From: Alphaproteobacteria bacterium
Lineage (GTDB): Bacteria; Pseudomonadota; Alphaproteobacteria; Rhodobacterales; Rhodobacteraceae
Direction of reading: 5' to 3'
Length of the DNA stretch: 63,961 nt
Assembly (NCBI GenBank): GCA_030424645.1
Contig: JAUHWP010000004.1
Location: forward strand, 1-63,961
Shown here piece after piece: positions 19,721-28,597 of the stretch. Every line of letters begins with the position of its first letter. Position 1 is the stretch's first letter. Made by a program: the position numbers and the translations under genes. The notes below the pieces were generated by a model, which saw nothing but the letters and a program-made list of their open reading frames with translations, was not told where the DNA came from and did no database searches.

Positions 19721-20501
19721 CGAATTTGAAAGCGACGCGATGTCGGTCTCGGAGCGGTTGGCCGCCGAGGCGCTGATCGTCGATGTCGAGGGGTTTGAAG
19801 GCCCGCTTGACCTGCTTCTGACGCTCAGTCGCACGCAAAAGGTCGATCTGCGTAAGATTTCGGTTCTGGAACTGGCCGAGCAATATCTGGGCTTTGTCGA
19901 AAAGGCGCGGCATCTGCGGATCGAACTGGCGGCGGATTATCTGGTGATGGCCGCCTGGCTGGCCTTTCTGAAATCCCGCCTGCTTTTGCCGCCCGACCCC
20001 TCCGAGGACGGGCCGTCGGGCGAAGAGCTTGCCGCCCATCTTGCGTTCCAGCTGGAGCGTTTGCAGGGGATGCGCGACGTGGCGGCCAAGCTGATGGCGC
20101 GCGACCAGCTGGGCCGTGACTTCTTTGCCCGCGGCATCCCCGAAGACGTGACCCGCGTGCGCCGTGTGACCTATACCGCGAACCTGCTGGACCTGATGCA
20201 GGGCTATGCCCGCATTCGCACCAAGGACGAGTTCCGCCCCTTCGTGATGGACCGCGACGCGGTGATGACGATGGAGCAGGCGCTGGACCGGATGCGCGGG
20301 CTGATTGGCTATGCGGGCGACTGGACCGACCTGACCTCGTACCTGCCCGAAGGGTGGGAAACCGACCCCGTTCGCCGCCGGTCGGCCACGGCAGCAAATT
20401 TCGCCGCCACGCTGGAACTGGCCAAGCGAGGTGCCATCGAACTGAGACAGGGCGAGATTTTCGCCCCCATTCAAATCCGCAGGAAATCGAATGACGGATG
20501 A
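19707..20501 (+). CDS. scpA: Segregation and condensation protein A (kleisin ScpA)
   Basis: 264 residues. The N-terminal kleisin helix region shows VEGFEGPLDLLLTLSRTQKVDLRKISVLELAEQY (in two parts), and LAADYLVMAAWLAFLKSRLLLP, both hallmarks of ScpA; the C-terminal winged helix ends in FAATLELAKRGAIELRQGEIF. ScpA bridges the SMC heads in the Smc-ScpAB condensin and is needed for chromosome organisation. The ATG lies inside the end of nagZ and the gene overlaps scpB by 11 bases, so translation of all three is probably coupled. Confidence 0.95.
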   Translation: MSETDEFESDAMSVSERLAAEALIVDVEGFEGPLDLLLTLSRTQKVDLRKISVLELAEQYLGFVEKARHLRIELAADYLVMAAWLAFLKSRLLLPPDPSEDGPSGEELAAHLAFQLERLQGMRDVAAKLMARDQLGRDFFARGIPEDVTRVRRVTYTANLLDLMQGYARIRTKDEFRPFVMDRDAVMTMEQALDRMRGLIGYAGDWTDLTSYLPEGWETDPVRRRSATAANFAATLELAKRGAIELRQGEIFAPIQIRRKSNDG

Positions 20502-21177
20502 TGTAACGCGTGATGAAGTCGAGGCCGATGGCCACGCCGACAAGGGCAATGACAGCCTGTTCGAGGCCCCGCCGATGGGCGAACAGGAACGCATGGTCGA
20601 AGCCATCCTGTTTGCCTCGGCCGAACCCGTGACGGTGAAAGAGCTTGAGGCACGGATGCCGCACGGGTCGGACGCCGCAGAGGCGCTGGTCTACCTGCGC
20701 AAACGATATGAAGGGCGCGGCGTGTCTGTGGTCAAGGTTGGGGATGCCTGGGCCATCCGCACCGCGCCGGACCTTGGCTATCTGATGCAGAAAGAAACGG
20801 TTGAAACGCGCAAACTGTCCCGTGCTGCAATCGAAACGCTGGCCATCATCGCCTATCACCAACCCGTCACCCGTGCCGAGATCGAGGAAATTCGCGGCGT
20901 ATCCGTCAGCCGTGGCACCATTGATCAGCTGATCGAAATGGAATGGATCCGTTTCGGGCGCCGCCGGATGACGCCGGGCCGTCCGGTGACATTTGTTGTC
21001 ACCTCGGAATTTCTGGACCATTTCGGGCTGGAAAGCGCCCGCGATCTGCCGGGGCTGAAAGAACTGCGCTCGGCCGGTCTGCTGGAAAGCCGCCCGCCCC
21101 CCGGCGCCATGCCGGGGCCGGAAACCGAGGATGAAGATGAAAGCCCGGAAGGGCAGTCCGAATTGTTCGAAGATTGA
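20491..21177 (+). CDS. scpB: Segregation and condensation protein B (ScpB)
   Basis: 228 residues. Two winged-helix domains are recognisable: MVEAILFASAEPVTVKELEARM at the start and ETLAIIAYHQPVTRAEIEEIRGVSVSRGTIDQL in the middle (two parts), followed by GRPVTFVVTSEFLDHFGL. The last 30 residues are acidic and low-complexity. ScpB dimers bind ScpA within the Smc complex. It overlaps scpA by 11 bases and is followed by a small basic protein gene 83 bases on. Confidence 0.95.
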   Translation: MTDDVTRDEVEADGHADKGNDSLFEAPPMGEQERMVEAILFASAEPVTVKELEARMPHGSDAAEALVYLRKRYEGRGVSVVKVGDAWAIRTAPDLGYLMQKETVETRKLSRAAIETLAIIAYHQPVTRAEIEEIRGVSVSRGTIDQLIEMEWIRFGRRRMTPGRPVTFVVTSEFLDHFGLESARDLPGLKELRSAGLLESRPPPGAMPGPETEDEDESPEGQSELFED

Positions 21178-21260
21178 CCCAATCGGCAAGTGCCGGGTGG
21201 ACCGCCGTGAAATTGCCCGAGTTTGCGGATAGTATCCCCGCAAAGGGCAGGAGAGATGAC

Positions 21261-21482
21261 ATGAACGCCAACCAGATCATCAATATGATTATCCGACAGG
21301 TGACGCGCCGATTGGTCAACAAAGGTGTCGATGCCGGGATTGATATGGCATCGCGACGCGGCAAGGCGCGTGACCAGATGACGGAAGACGAACGCGCCCG
21401 TGCCGACAGCCAGACCCGACAGGGGAAGGATATGGTCAAACGAGCGAGGAAGGCACGCAGGCTGACACGCAAGCTGTTCTAA
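21261..21482 (+). CDS. Small basic hypothetical protein
   Basis: 73 residues starting MNANQIINMIIRQVTRRLVNKG. CAGGAGAG lies upstream of the ATG; the frame is open further 5' but this start is better supported. The protein is lysine/arginine-rich with an amphipathic N-terminal helix and a basic C-terminus (KRARKARRLTRKLF). No domain is recognised. It follows scpB and could be cotranscribed with it; association with membrane or nucleic acid is only a guess from charge. Confidence 0.75.
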   Translation: MNANQIINMIIRQVTRRLVNKGVDAGIDMASRRGKARDQMTEDERARADSQTRQGKDMVKRARKARRLTRKLF

Positions 21483-21567
21483 GGCATTTCGGTCTATCGT
21501 CGTCGTTCAACACGAAATCGAAACGCTTCACATGAAAAACCGCTCTTCGTGCGGTTGGGAAGGCGCC

Positions 21568-21933
21568 ATGGAAAAGGTTCTGGGATTCGGCGGGTTTTTT
21601 TTCAGGTCAGAAGATCCCGCAGCCCTGGCCGATTGGTACAAGGCCCATCTTGGGATCGACAAGGTTCCGGGCGATTACGAAACCCCCTGCTGGACGCAAG
21701 AGGCAGGCGAGACCGTGTTCGCCCCGTTCGAGCAAATCACCGACTATTTCGGGAACCGCGAGCAGCCCTTCATGCTGAATTTCCGGGTGCGCGATCTGGA
21801 CAAGATGGTGGCGCAACTCAGGGCCGCAGGTATCGAAGTGCGGCCCGACCCGGACTCGCCTTATCCAAACGGTCGTTTTGCCTGGCTGAATGACCCGGAA
21901 GGCAATCCGATAGAATTGTGGGAACCTGCCTGA
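21568..21933 (+). CDS. VOC-family (glyoxalase/bleomycin-resistance-like) protein
   Basis: 121 residues from MEKVLGFGGFFFRSEDP at 21568, with GGGAAGG upstream; an ATG 12 codons earlier has no site. The beta-alpha-beta-beta-beta repeats of the vicinal oxygen chelate fold are clear: FFRSEDPAALADWYKAHLGI, then FMLNFRVRDLDKMVAQLRAAGIEV, and the terminal GRFAWLNDPEGNPIELWEP where the last Glu would bind metal. The substrate is unknown. It is convergent with dcd. Confidence 0.88.
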   Translation: MEKVLGFGGFFFRSEDPAALADWYKAHLGIDKVPGDYETPCWTQEAGETVFAPFEQITDYFGNREQPFMLNFRVRDLDKMVAQLRAAGIEVRPDPDSPYPNGRFAWLNDPEGNPIELWEPA

Positions 21934-21961
21934 GACCGCCAGCGCGGCAGGCGTCGCAAGA

Positions 21962-23035
21962 TCAGCGGAAGTGCTTCGACAGTTTAAGACCCTGACCCTG
22001 ATAGTTCGATTTGATGTCGGCACCATAGAGTGCCTCGGGCACTTCGCTCATCCGCTCATAGACCAGACGACCGACGACCTGCCCGTGTTCCAGCACAAAG
22101 GGCGCTTCGTGGCAGCGCACCTCAAGCACGCCGCGCGATCCTGATCCGCCAGCAGCGTCGAAGCCGAAACCGGGGTCGAAGAAACCCGCGTAATGCACGC
22201 GAAACTCGCCGACCATCGCCAGATAGGGGGCCATTTCGGCGGCGCAGTCGGGGGGGATGGCAATCGCCTCGCGGCTGACAAGGATATAGAACGCGCCGGG
22301 GTCAAGGATGATGCGCCCATCGGTCGTGTGCACCTCTTCCCAGTAGTCCGCCGGGTCGTAATGGGCAAGCTTTGACAGGTCGACGACGCCGGTATGGCGC
22401 TTGGCGCGATAGCCCACCAGGTCGCCGGTGGTTGGCTTTAGATCGACCGAGAACCCAAGCCCGTCCGAGATCACCGGATCGCCTGACACGATGGGCGTGC
22501 GGGCGTGGACTGCGCGCAGTTCGTCATCGGTCAGGATCGTTTTGCCCTGCCTGAAAATGATCTGGTTCAGAAGCTGGCCGGGCTGGGCCACGACCGAAAA
22601 ACTCTGCGGGCAAAGCTCGGCATAGAGCGGGCCGTCATAACCTTCGGGCACGCGGTCGAACTCGATCCCCTGATCGGTGATCACGCGGGTCATCAGGTCG
22701 ACCCGCCCGATCGAGGATTTGGCGCTGGCCGCCGCGGTCATGCCTTCGGGCAGGCGCAGCCGTTCCATCAGGGGAACGACATAGACGCAGCCTTTTTCCA
22801 AAACCGCCCCGCCGGTCAACGACACTTTGTGCATGGTCAGTTCGTCCAGCCGCTGGGCGACGGTCGAGGATTTGCCGGGCAGAAACGACGCACGGACGCG
22901 ATAGGCGGTATCGCCCAGCCGCAAATCCAGCGAAGCGGGCTGGATCTGTTCGTTCAGGATCGGCGAGGATGCCGCGATCCCGCCATCGGTGATCATCTGC
23001 CTGATCTGCCGGTCTGCCAAAACACCGGTTTTCAT
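21962..23035 (-). CDS. dcd: 2'-deoxycytidine 5'-triphosphate deaminase, double-domain form
   Basis: 357 residues, about twice the length of the enterobacterial enzyme, because two Dcd/dUTPase folds lie in tandem, as in the alphaproteobacterial DCD family. The first half holds LNEQIQPASLDLRLGDTAYR and MTAAASAKSSIGRVDLMTRV (substrate-binding Ser/Arg loop); the second holds ILVSREAIAIPPDCAAEM and FFDPGFGFDAAGGSGSRGVLEVR. It converts dCTP to dUTP for dTMP synthesis. GGGGACGC precedes the ATG. Upstream on the same strand are tRNA-Pro and a terminator, so dcd has its own promoter. Confidence 0.93.
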   Translation of the reverse strand: MKTGVLADRQIRQMITDGGIAASSPILNEQIQPASLDLRLGDTAYRVRASFLPGKSSTVAQRLDELTMHKVSLTGGAVLEKGCVYVVPLMERLRLPEGMTAAASAKSSIGRVDLMTRVITDQGIEFDRVPEGYDGPLYAELCPQSFSVVAQPGQLLNQIIFRQGKTILTDDELRAVHARTPIVSGDPVISDGLGFSVDLKPTTGDLVGYRAKRHTGVVDLSKLAHYDPADYWEEVHTTDGRIILDPGAFYILVSREAIAIPPDCAAEMAPYLAMVGEFRVHYAGFFDPGFGFDAAGGSGSRGVLEVRCHEAPFVLEHGQVVGRLVYERMSEVPEALYGADIKSNYQGQGLKLSKHFR

Positions 23036-23079
23036 CTGCGTCCCCCCTTGGCCCTCTTGTTGGACCCGTCATGCGGATA

Positions 23080-23108
23080 CAAAAACACCCGCCCGATGAA
23101 CGGGCGGG
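23080..23108 (-). terminator. Rho-independent terminator of tRNA-Pro
   Basis: On the minus strand an 8-bp perfect stem CCCGCCCG / CGGGCGGG closes a TTCAT loop and is followed by TGTTTTTG. It lies 12 bases after the tRNA-Pro CCA end and before dcd. Confidence 0.88.
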
Positions 23109-23120
23109 CGGTTTTGAAAA

Positions 23121-23197
23121 TGGTCGGGCTAGCAGGACTCGAACCTGCGACCTTCCGTCCCCCAGACGGACGCGCTACCAGGCTGCGCCATAGCCCG
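23121..23197 (-). tRNA. tRNA-Pro (anticodon GGG)
   Basis: 77 nt with encoded CCA. The minus strand folds with a 7-bp acceptor stem (CGGGCTA / TAGCCCG), a D-arm GCGCAGCCTGGTAGCGC, the anticodon arm TCCGT-CTGGGGG-ACGGA with anticodon GGG, and a T-arm containing GGTTCGAATCC. Strong terminator follows. Confidence 0.97.
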
Positions 23198-23300
23198 ACT
23201 GGAGACCTTACATAGTGATTTTCACAGGCAGGGCAAGCGGGAAACGGCAGGAATTTCATCATTCCGCATTCGGGCAGGGCATGGGGGAACATTTGCGCGC

Positions 23301-24236
23301 TTACGGTGTTTGACCGGGCTGGCCGTCCATTTGCGCCGCAAGGGACTCCAGCCGATCCGCAAGCGCCTGCAACGCGGTAATATGGGCGCTGGTGCCCGTC
23401 TTGCGTGCCTGTCGCAGGGCACTTGCCAGCGGGGCGGTCGGGGTTGCGTCGCCATCGTTCGGGTCGGCGGGAATATTGGAAATATCGGCCAGCGGGGCAG
23501 GCGGCGAGGCCGGTTCAGCGACCGATGACGCGGCTGCATCCGGCGATGCGGCCTCCGCCTCCGTTTGGGTGTCCGGGGCATCCTGCAGGCCGGGAAGCTC
23601 GGGCGCGGTCGGCGGTTCCTGCCCGGCACCGTCCCCGTTGGTGTCCGGCGGGGTTTCCGATGCCATGTGATCGGACCCGAAAGTCGACTGCGGGGCCGGG
23701 TCTTTCGCGGTGTCCAAGGGCGCGGGGTCGCTCTCAACCGGCGTGTCGGTCGCTGTGTCGACATCGCCGCGCGTGAAATGGGGGGCCGCCTGTTCGGCTG
23801 GCGGTTCCTTGGCCGTGTCGGGATCGGTTGGCGGGGGGGGCGTATCGTCTTCGACCGGTGCCGCATCGGCGGCTTCGGATTTGTCCTCTTTTTCCGGTGC
23901 GGATTTGCTTGCCAATGGCACCACATTCGACGGCGTGATGTCGCGCATGGCGGTGCTGTCAAGCGGTGGCGACATGGCCGCCACATGTTTCACACCTTCT
24001 TCGCGCAACAGTTTCTGAACGCCGCGGATGGTCATCCCATCTTCGTGGAGAAGCTTTCGAATCCCGCCCAGAAGCTCCATGTCGTTGGGGCGGTAGTACC
24101 GTCGTCCACCGGCCCGTTTCACCGGTTTGACCTGACTGAACCGGCTTTCCCAGAACCGCAGGACATGGGTCGGAACGCCCAGCCATTCAGCCACCTCGCT
24201 GATGGTGCGGAAGGCGTCGGGAGACTTCTTTTCCAT
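23301..24236 (-). CDS. MerR-family transcriptional regulator with long disordered acidic tail
   Basis: 311 residues. The first 80 form a MerR winged helix: [25 protein letters not shown] then [21 protein letters not shown]. The rest (about 95-290) is Pro/Ala/Asp/Glu-rich low complexity, ending in a short helix. No cysteines suggest metal sensing. Position directly after ihfA in the fabH-plsX cluster is common in alphaproteobacteria. AGGTCAGGAC precedes the ATG. The target is unknown; the tail is unusual for MerR, which more often ends in a coiled coil. Confidence 0.85.
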   Translation of the reverse strand: MEKKSPDAFRTISEVAEWLGVPTHVLRFWESRFSQVKPVKRAGGRRYYRPNDMELLGGIRKLLHEDGMTIRGVQKLLREEGVKHVAAMSPPLDSTAMRDITPSNVVPLASKSAPEKEDKSEAADAAPVEDDTPPPPTDPDTAKEPPAEQAAPHFTRGDVDTATDTPVESDPAPLDTAKDPAPQSTFGSDHMASETPPDTNGDGAGQEPPTAPELPGLQDAPDTQTEAEAASPDAAASSVAEPASPPAPLADISNIPADPNDGDATPTAPLASALRQARKTGTSAHITALQALADRLESLAAQMDGQPGQTP

Positions 24237-24309
24237 GTCCTGACCTGTCTGTTCTGCTTCTTTTATTCGTCAGCGCGCAGGCGCCGGGCCGTGTGGTTCT
24301 GCCGAAGGG

Positions 24310-24612
24310 TCAGCGCTTGTTTCCTTCGTCGACCCGGTCTTTCATAAGGTGTGACGGACGAAATGTCAGAACCCGACGCGGCGGGATCGGCGCTTCTTCG
24401 CCTGTTTTCGGATTGCGACCGACGCGGGCCGCCTTGTCGCGCACCGAAAATGTTCCGAAGGATGAAATCTTCACGCTTTCGCCGGCCACCAAGGCGTCGG
24501 AAACATGACCCAAGACGGTCTCGACCAATTGCGCGCTTTCGTTGCGCGACAGGCCAACCTCGCGAAATACGGCCTCGCTCAGGTCCATGCGGGTCAAAGT
24601 CTTTTCACTCAT
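24310..24612 (-). CDS. ihfA: Integration host factor alpha subunit
   Basis: 100 residues from [20 protein letters not shown] at 24612, preceded by AGGGGGAC; an ATG 20 codons upstream has no such site. HU/IHF fold with [20 protein letters not shown] and the DNA-intercalating proline in [10 protein letters not shown]. The alpha chain pairs with IhfB to bend DNA. It lies between merR and fabH on the same strand. Confidence 0.95.
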   Translation of the reverse strand: MSEKTLTRMDLSEAVFREVGLSRNESAQLVETVLGHVSDALVAGESVKISSFGTFSVRDKAARVGRNPKTGEEAPIPPRRVLTFRPSHLMKDRVDEGNKR

Positions 24613-24711
24613 GTCGTCCCCCTGATTGTTTTCAGGAAGCATGGGTGGTTTGAATTTCCGAGTCAATATCAACGGCTTGGGAAAAGCCGTTCGCGCAGGG
24701 GTTTGATGGTT

Positions 24712-25686
24712 TTACCAGCGGATGACCACCGCGCCCCAGGCCAAACCGCCGCCAATGGCTTCGGTCACGACCAGGTCGCCGGGCTTGATCTTGCCCTCGG
24801 CGCAGCCCACCGACAGGGCCAGCGGGATCGACGCGGCCGAGGTGTTGCCGTGATCCTGCACGGTCAGCACCACCCGATCCATCGGCACGCCCATCTTCTT
24901 GGCCGTGCCCTGAATGATGCGGATGTTGGCCTGATGGGGCACGATCCAGTCCAGGTCGTCATCTGTCAGCCCCACCTTGTTCAGGGCGGCTTCGGCGGTT
25001 TCGGTCAGTTTGCCCACCGCCTGCCGGAACAGGGGATTGCCCTGCATCCGCAGGTGACCCGAGGTCTGCGTCGTGGATACACCGCCGTCGACATAAAGCA
25101 TGTCACGCATCCGCCCGTCCGAGTTCAGGTCCGCCGACAGGATGCCGCGATCGGTGTTTGCGCCGCTGCCCGCTTGTGCCTCAAGCACCACGGCGCCTGC
25201 GCCGTCGCCAAACAACACACAGGTTGACCGGTCGGTCATATCCAGAATGCGCGAAAAGGTTTCCGAACCGATGACCAGCACGCGGTCGATCTGTCCCGAC
25301 GCGATCAGCGCGTTGGCATTGGTCAGCGCAAAGACGAAACCGGCGCAGACCGCCTGCACGTCGAAGCCGAAGCCACGGGACATGCCCAGTTCGCTTTGCA
25401 CCATGGTGGCGACCGATGGAAAGGTCAGGTCCGGGGTCGAGGTGGCGACGATGATTGCGTCGATGTCATCGACGCCAAGACCGGCGTTTTCCAACGCGGC
25501 CCGGGCGGCGTGGGTCGCCATCTGCGAGGTGGTTTCCCCTTCGGCGGCAAAATGGCGCCGTTCAATGCCGGACCGCGTGCGAATCCATTCGTCGGAGGTA
25601 TCGACAATCTTCTCGAAATACGAGTTCGGGACGACGCGTTCGGGCAGATAGTGCCCGACGCCCTTGACCACGGCGCGTCTTGTCAT
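24712..25686 (-). CDS. fabH: 3-oxoacyl-ACP synthase III (KAS III)
   Basis: 324 residues. Catalytic triad positions are clear: Cys114 in [13 protein letters not shown], His in VPHQANIRI, and Asn in [15 protein letters not shown]-terminal [13 protein letters not shown] and [16 protein letters not shown] are typical. It condenses acetyl-CoA with malonyl-ACP to start type II fatty acid synthesis. Its start overlaps the plsX stop by four bases, so the two are translationally coupled. Confidence 0.97.
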   Translation of the reverse strand: MTRRAVVKGVGHYLPERVVPNSYFEKIVDTSDEWIRTRSGIERRHFAAEGETTSQMATHAARAALENAGLGVDDIDAIIVATSTPDLTFPSVATMVQSELGMSRGFGFDVQAVCAGFVFALTNANALIASGQIDRVLVIGSETFSRILDMTDRSTCVLFGDGAGAVVLEAQAGSGANTDRGILSADLNSDGRMRDMLYVDGGVSTTQTSGHLRMQGNPLFRQAVGKLTETAEAALNKVGLTDDDLDWIVPHQANIRIIQGTAKKMGVPMDRVVLTVQDHGNTSAASIPLALSVGCAEGKIKPGDLVVTEAIGGGLAWGAVVIRW

Positions 25687-26771
25687 TCTTGCTGCTCACC
25701 TTGCCGGCTTTCCGATGCGGCATCTTGGCGCGATGCGTCGCCGGATGCAACCCGCGCCGCGAGCTTCTGGTTGAAGCCGCCCTTGGCCAGTTGAAAGGCC
25801 AGCCGGACGGCGGCGGATATGCCTGTGGCATCGGCTGAACCATGGCTTTTGACAACGGTGCCGTTCAGGCCAAGAAACACGCCACCATTGTTGCGGCTGG
25901 GATCCACGCGTTGTCCCATCTGCTTCAGCGGGCCCATGGCCAGAACGGCGGCGATCCGGGACAGAAATGTCGCGCCGAACGCTTCGCGCAGCAGGCCCGA
26001 GATCAGTTTGGCCGTGCCTTCACCAGTTTTCAGGGCTACATTGCCGGTAAACCCGTCGGTGACAATCACGTCGACCCGGTCCGATGGCAGGTCCACGCCT
26101 TCGATGAACCCGACAAAGTCGATCTGCGCCCCATCGGCAGCATTCGCGATCAACTCGTGCGCGGCTTTCAGCTCGTTGCGGCCCTTGTGCTCTTCGGTGC
26201 CGACATTCAGAAGCCCCACGCGGGGGCGGGCGATGCCCAGCCCGTTGCGGGCGTAAGACGCACCCATCATCGCGTATTGCAGCAGGTCGTCTTCATCGGC
26301 GCGCACATCCGCGCCCACATCCAGCATCACGTTGAAACCCGACGGGTTGCGCGACGGCCACAGGCAGGCGATGGCGGGGCGGTTCACACCCGGCAGCTTG
26401 CGCAGTCGCACCATCGACAGCAGCATCAAGGCACCGGTGTTGCCACAGCTCACCACCACTTCGGCGTCACCATCGCGCACCGCGTCGATGGCCGACCACA
26501 TCGAGGTCTTCTGACCGTTGCGCATCACCTGGCTGGGTTTGTCATCCATCGTGACGACTTCGTCAGCGTGACGGATCTCGCACACCTCGGACAATCCCCC
26601 GGTGCGGGCGACCAAGGGGTCAAGCTCGGCTTTGTTGCCATGCAGGATGAACCCGATCTCGGGATTCTTGTCCGCAGACAGCGCAAGACCGGCAACAACG
26701 GCTGCCGGTCCGAGATCTCCGCCCATGGCGTCGACCGATACGATTGTGCGTTTGGGGGCGTCCATTGTCAT
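25683..26771 (-). CDS. plsX: Phosphate acyltransferase PlsX
   Basis: 362 residues. Family segments: [20 protein letters not shown] at the start, SVIDAV-type stretch [68 protein letters not shown] and the C-terminal [17 protein letters not shown]. It makes acyl-phosphate from acyl-ACP for PlsY in phospholipid synthesis. It overlaps fabH and follows rpmF, the classic yceD-rpmF-plsX-fabH order. ATG codons at 26771 and 26765 are both possible starts. The C-terminal 20 residues are polar and variable. Confidence 0.96.
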   Translation of the reverse strand: MTMDAPKRTIVSVDAMGGDLGPAAVVAGLALSADKNPEIGFILHGNKAELDPLVARTGGLSEVCEIRHADEVVTMDDKPSQVMRNGQKTSMWSAIDAVRDGDAEVVVSCGNTGALMLLSMVRLRKLPGVNRPAIACLWPSRNPSGFNVMLDVGADVRADEDDLLQYAMMGASYARNGLGIARPRVGLLNVGTEEHKGRNELKAAHELIANAADGAQIDFVGFIEGVDLPSDRVDVIVTDGFTGNVALKTGEGTAKLISGLLREAFGATFLSRIAAVLAMGPLKQMGQRVDPSRNNGGVFLGLNGTVVKSHGSADATGISAAVRLAFQLAKGGFNQKLAARVASGDASRQDAASESRQGEQQE

Positions 26772-26827
26772 TCTTCATCCCATGCTCGGGGATTTTCTGA
26801 CATGCCCGCCCGCGCCGGGCAAGTGCC

Positions 26828-27037
26828 TTACGCCGCGTCCTCGTCGTCGAAATCGACTTCGTCGGCGATGGCGACCACTTCACGGTCGTCATAATGGCCG
26901 CACGAGGGGCAGACGTGGTGGGGGCGCTTCAGCTCGCCGCAGTTCGAACATTCGTTCGGGTTCGCGGCAACCAGGGCGTCATGCGCACGGCGGTTGTTGC
27001 GGCGCGACTTCGATACTTTGTTCTGTTGGACAGCCAT
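26828..27037 (-). CDS. rpmF: 50S ribosomal protein L32
   Basis: 69 residues: basic N-terminus [19 protein letters not shown], a zinc-ribbon with four cysteines ([18 protein letters not shown]) and an acidic C-terminal tail ([11 protein letters not shown]). GAAGG precedes the ATG. The zinc-binding (C+) form is present. It lies between DUF177 and plsX. Confidence 0.97.
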   Translation of the reverse strand: MAVQQNKVSKSRRNNRRAHDALVAANPNECSNCGELKRPHHVCPSCGHYDDREVVAIADEVDFDDEDAA

Positions 27038-27235
27038 GGTCTCAACCTTCGGTTTCGGGGGCGTGATCGCCCGGTGTCGTTCTGGGGCGTGTGATCGCCC
27101 GGTGTTCTCAAGTCATTCCTGAGTCTCGGCGCCTCATACGCGGTTTGCGGTGCGCTGTCCAACCCATCTTCTGGAAGAAGGCGGGAAAATACTGCCTTTC
27201 TTGATTCTTGCAAGGGCGAAATGCGCCGAAACGCA

Positions 27236-27808
27236 TTAATTATCCTTGCCGGAAAGCTTGTCGCGCAGGCCGGACAGGCCGGCGAAGGGTTTCGCATCGT
27301 CATCCGTCATCGGTTTGACGCCGGGTTCGGCAAAAATGCTGGCGGGCAGTTCGGCCCCGTCGACGCGAGGATAGAGCGGCAGGGCCAGCGCCAGGGCCTC
27401 TGTCATCACCTGACCCAGATCGATCACGTCTGTCAGCTGCTCGATTCTGTCGTCTTCGGTCATTTCAACCTCTTCACCCGCGGCGGGGGCGGACAGATGT
27501 CTGAGCCACTGACGCTCGACCGTGTCGTCAATCCGTGTCGTCACAGGCTCCAGCGTCACAACGCAATCCTGTGTCACGGTGGCGCCGAGCTTGGCGGTCA
27601 TTTGCCAATCGTGCTTGCCCAACGGGGCCAGCGTGCCCGAGAACCGCAGCTTGCGCAGGCCGGGAATGCCAAGGTCTTCGGCAATCGCATTGCACTGCGC
27701 CTGGTCGGGCGCCAGCTCAAACGAGGTCGGACGACCAGTCGGCAGATCGGCCACGCGGACGGGATGGGTGAACGGCAGGGCATCGCCTGATGGGGTCTTG
27801 TCGGTCAT
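27236..27808 (-). CDS. YceD/DUF177-family protein
   Basis: 190 residues of the DUF177 family, which in bacteria is almost always encoded before rpmF, as here, and is tied to 23S rRNA accumulation. Family-like stretches are the FSGTLAPLGKHDWQMTAKLGATVTQDCVVTLEPV region and the acidic EVEMTEDDRIEQLTDVIDLGQVMTEALALALPLYPR (quoted in parts). The C-terminus KPFAGLSGLRDKLSGKD is the usual short tail. Zinc-type CxxC motifs are absent. AGAGGTG precedes the ATG. It is divergent from bamE. Confidence 0.88.
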   Translation of the reverse strand: MTDKTPSGDALPFTHPVRVADLPTGRPTSFELAPDQAQCNAIAEDLGIPGLRKLRFSGTLAPLGKHDWQMTAKLGATVTQDCVVTLEPVTTRIDDTVERQWLRHLSAPAAGEEVEMTEDDRIEQLTDVIDLGQVMTEALALALPLYPRVDGAELPASIFAEPGVKPMTDDDAKPFAGLSGLRDKLSGKDN

Positions 27809-27956
27809 GTAGCACCTCTGCTGAGCTATCGGTCCTGCGATTGGGTAACCATATCAAAGGGTCGAGCGACGCAACCCGCTGATCGTTTCTTGAACCATGC
27901 GCAATCCTACGATAAGCCGATACCCAAGACAGAGTGGCGAACGCAAGGGGGGCGGT

Positions 27957-28430
27957 ATGTCTTATCTGCGCCAAATGGGCAGTAATATGAGCAAAGTGGT
28001 GGGGGCGGTGTTGCTTCTGGCACTTGTTGCGGGCTGTTCGGCGACGTACCGAAACCACGGATACATGCCGCCGCCGGAAGATGTCGACCTGATCGAGGTC
28101 GGCAAGGACACGCGCGAAACGGTGGCCGCTTCGGTCGGAAAGCCGGGGACATCGGGCCTGTTGGCGGGCAGCGGTTATTACTATGTCCGCTCGCGCTTCA
28201 AGCACTATCTTTACAACGCGCCGCAAGAGATCGACCGCGAAGTTCTTGCCATCACCTTCACGGATAACGGTGTCGTCGAGAATATCGAACGCTTCGGGCT
28301 TGAGGATGGCCGGGTCGTGGTGCTGGAACGTCGCGTGACCGACAGCAACATCAAGGGGATCGGGTTCCTGCGGCAGCTCTTTGGGTCGATCGGTCGGATC
28401 GACGTGGCCGAGCAAATTCGCGGAAACTGA
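27957..28430 (+). CDS. bamE: Outer membrane assembly lipoprotein BamE
   Basis: 157 residues. Lipoprotein signal with lipobox LVAGC (Cys at about residue 26) and then a SmpA/BamE domain: YMPPPEDVDLIEVGKDTRETVAASVGKPG, YYYVRSRFKHYLYN, VLAITFTDNGVVENIERFGLEDG (parts). It belongs to the BAM complex that folds beta-barrel proteins into the outer membrane. The start at 27957 has GGGGGGCGG close upstream; an internal ATG ten codons on is another option. A clear terminator follows at 28455. Confidence 0.92.
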   Translation: MSYLRQMGSNMSKVVGAVLLLALVAGCSATYRNHGYMPPPEDVDLIEVGKDTRETVAASVGKPGTSGLLAGSGYYYVRSRFKHYLYNAPQEIDREVLAITFTDNGVVENIERFGLEDGRVVVLERRVTDSNIKGIGFLRQLFGSIGRIDVAEQIRGN

Positions 28431-28454
28431 CCGCGACCGACATGAGATACAGCA

Positions 28455-28483
28455 GCGCGGCACCGAAAGGTTGCCGCGCTTTT
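28455..28483 (+). terminator. Rho-independent terminator of bamE
   Basis: GCGCGGCA-CC, loop GAAA, GG-T-TGCCGCGC, then TTTT. The stem has ten pairs with one bulged base and lies 25 bases after the bamE stop. Confidence 0.88.
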
Positions 28484-28597
28484 CCGTTCTTCGGATCAAT
28501 TTTCCGTCCGTGCTCATATTTCTGTCACATCTTGCCGCCATGCCTTCCGGGGCGCATATAGTTCAGCACACAGCCCGTATCCGGGCAGGGGTCCGAT

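Noticed and set aside
23301-24236. TolA-like or structural protein because of the Pro/Ala-rich tail
   Set aside because: The N-terminal 80 residues are a clear MerR winged helix; the tail has no transmembrane helix or periplasmic domain.
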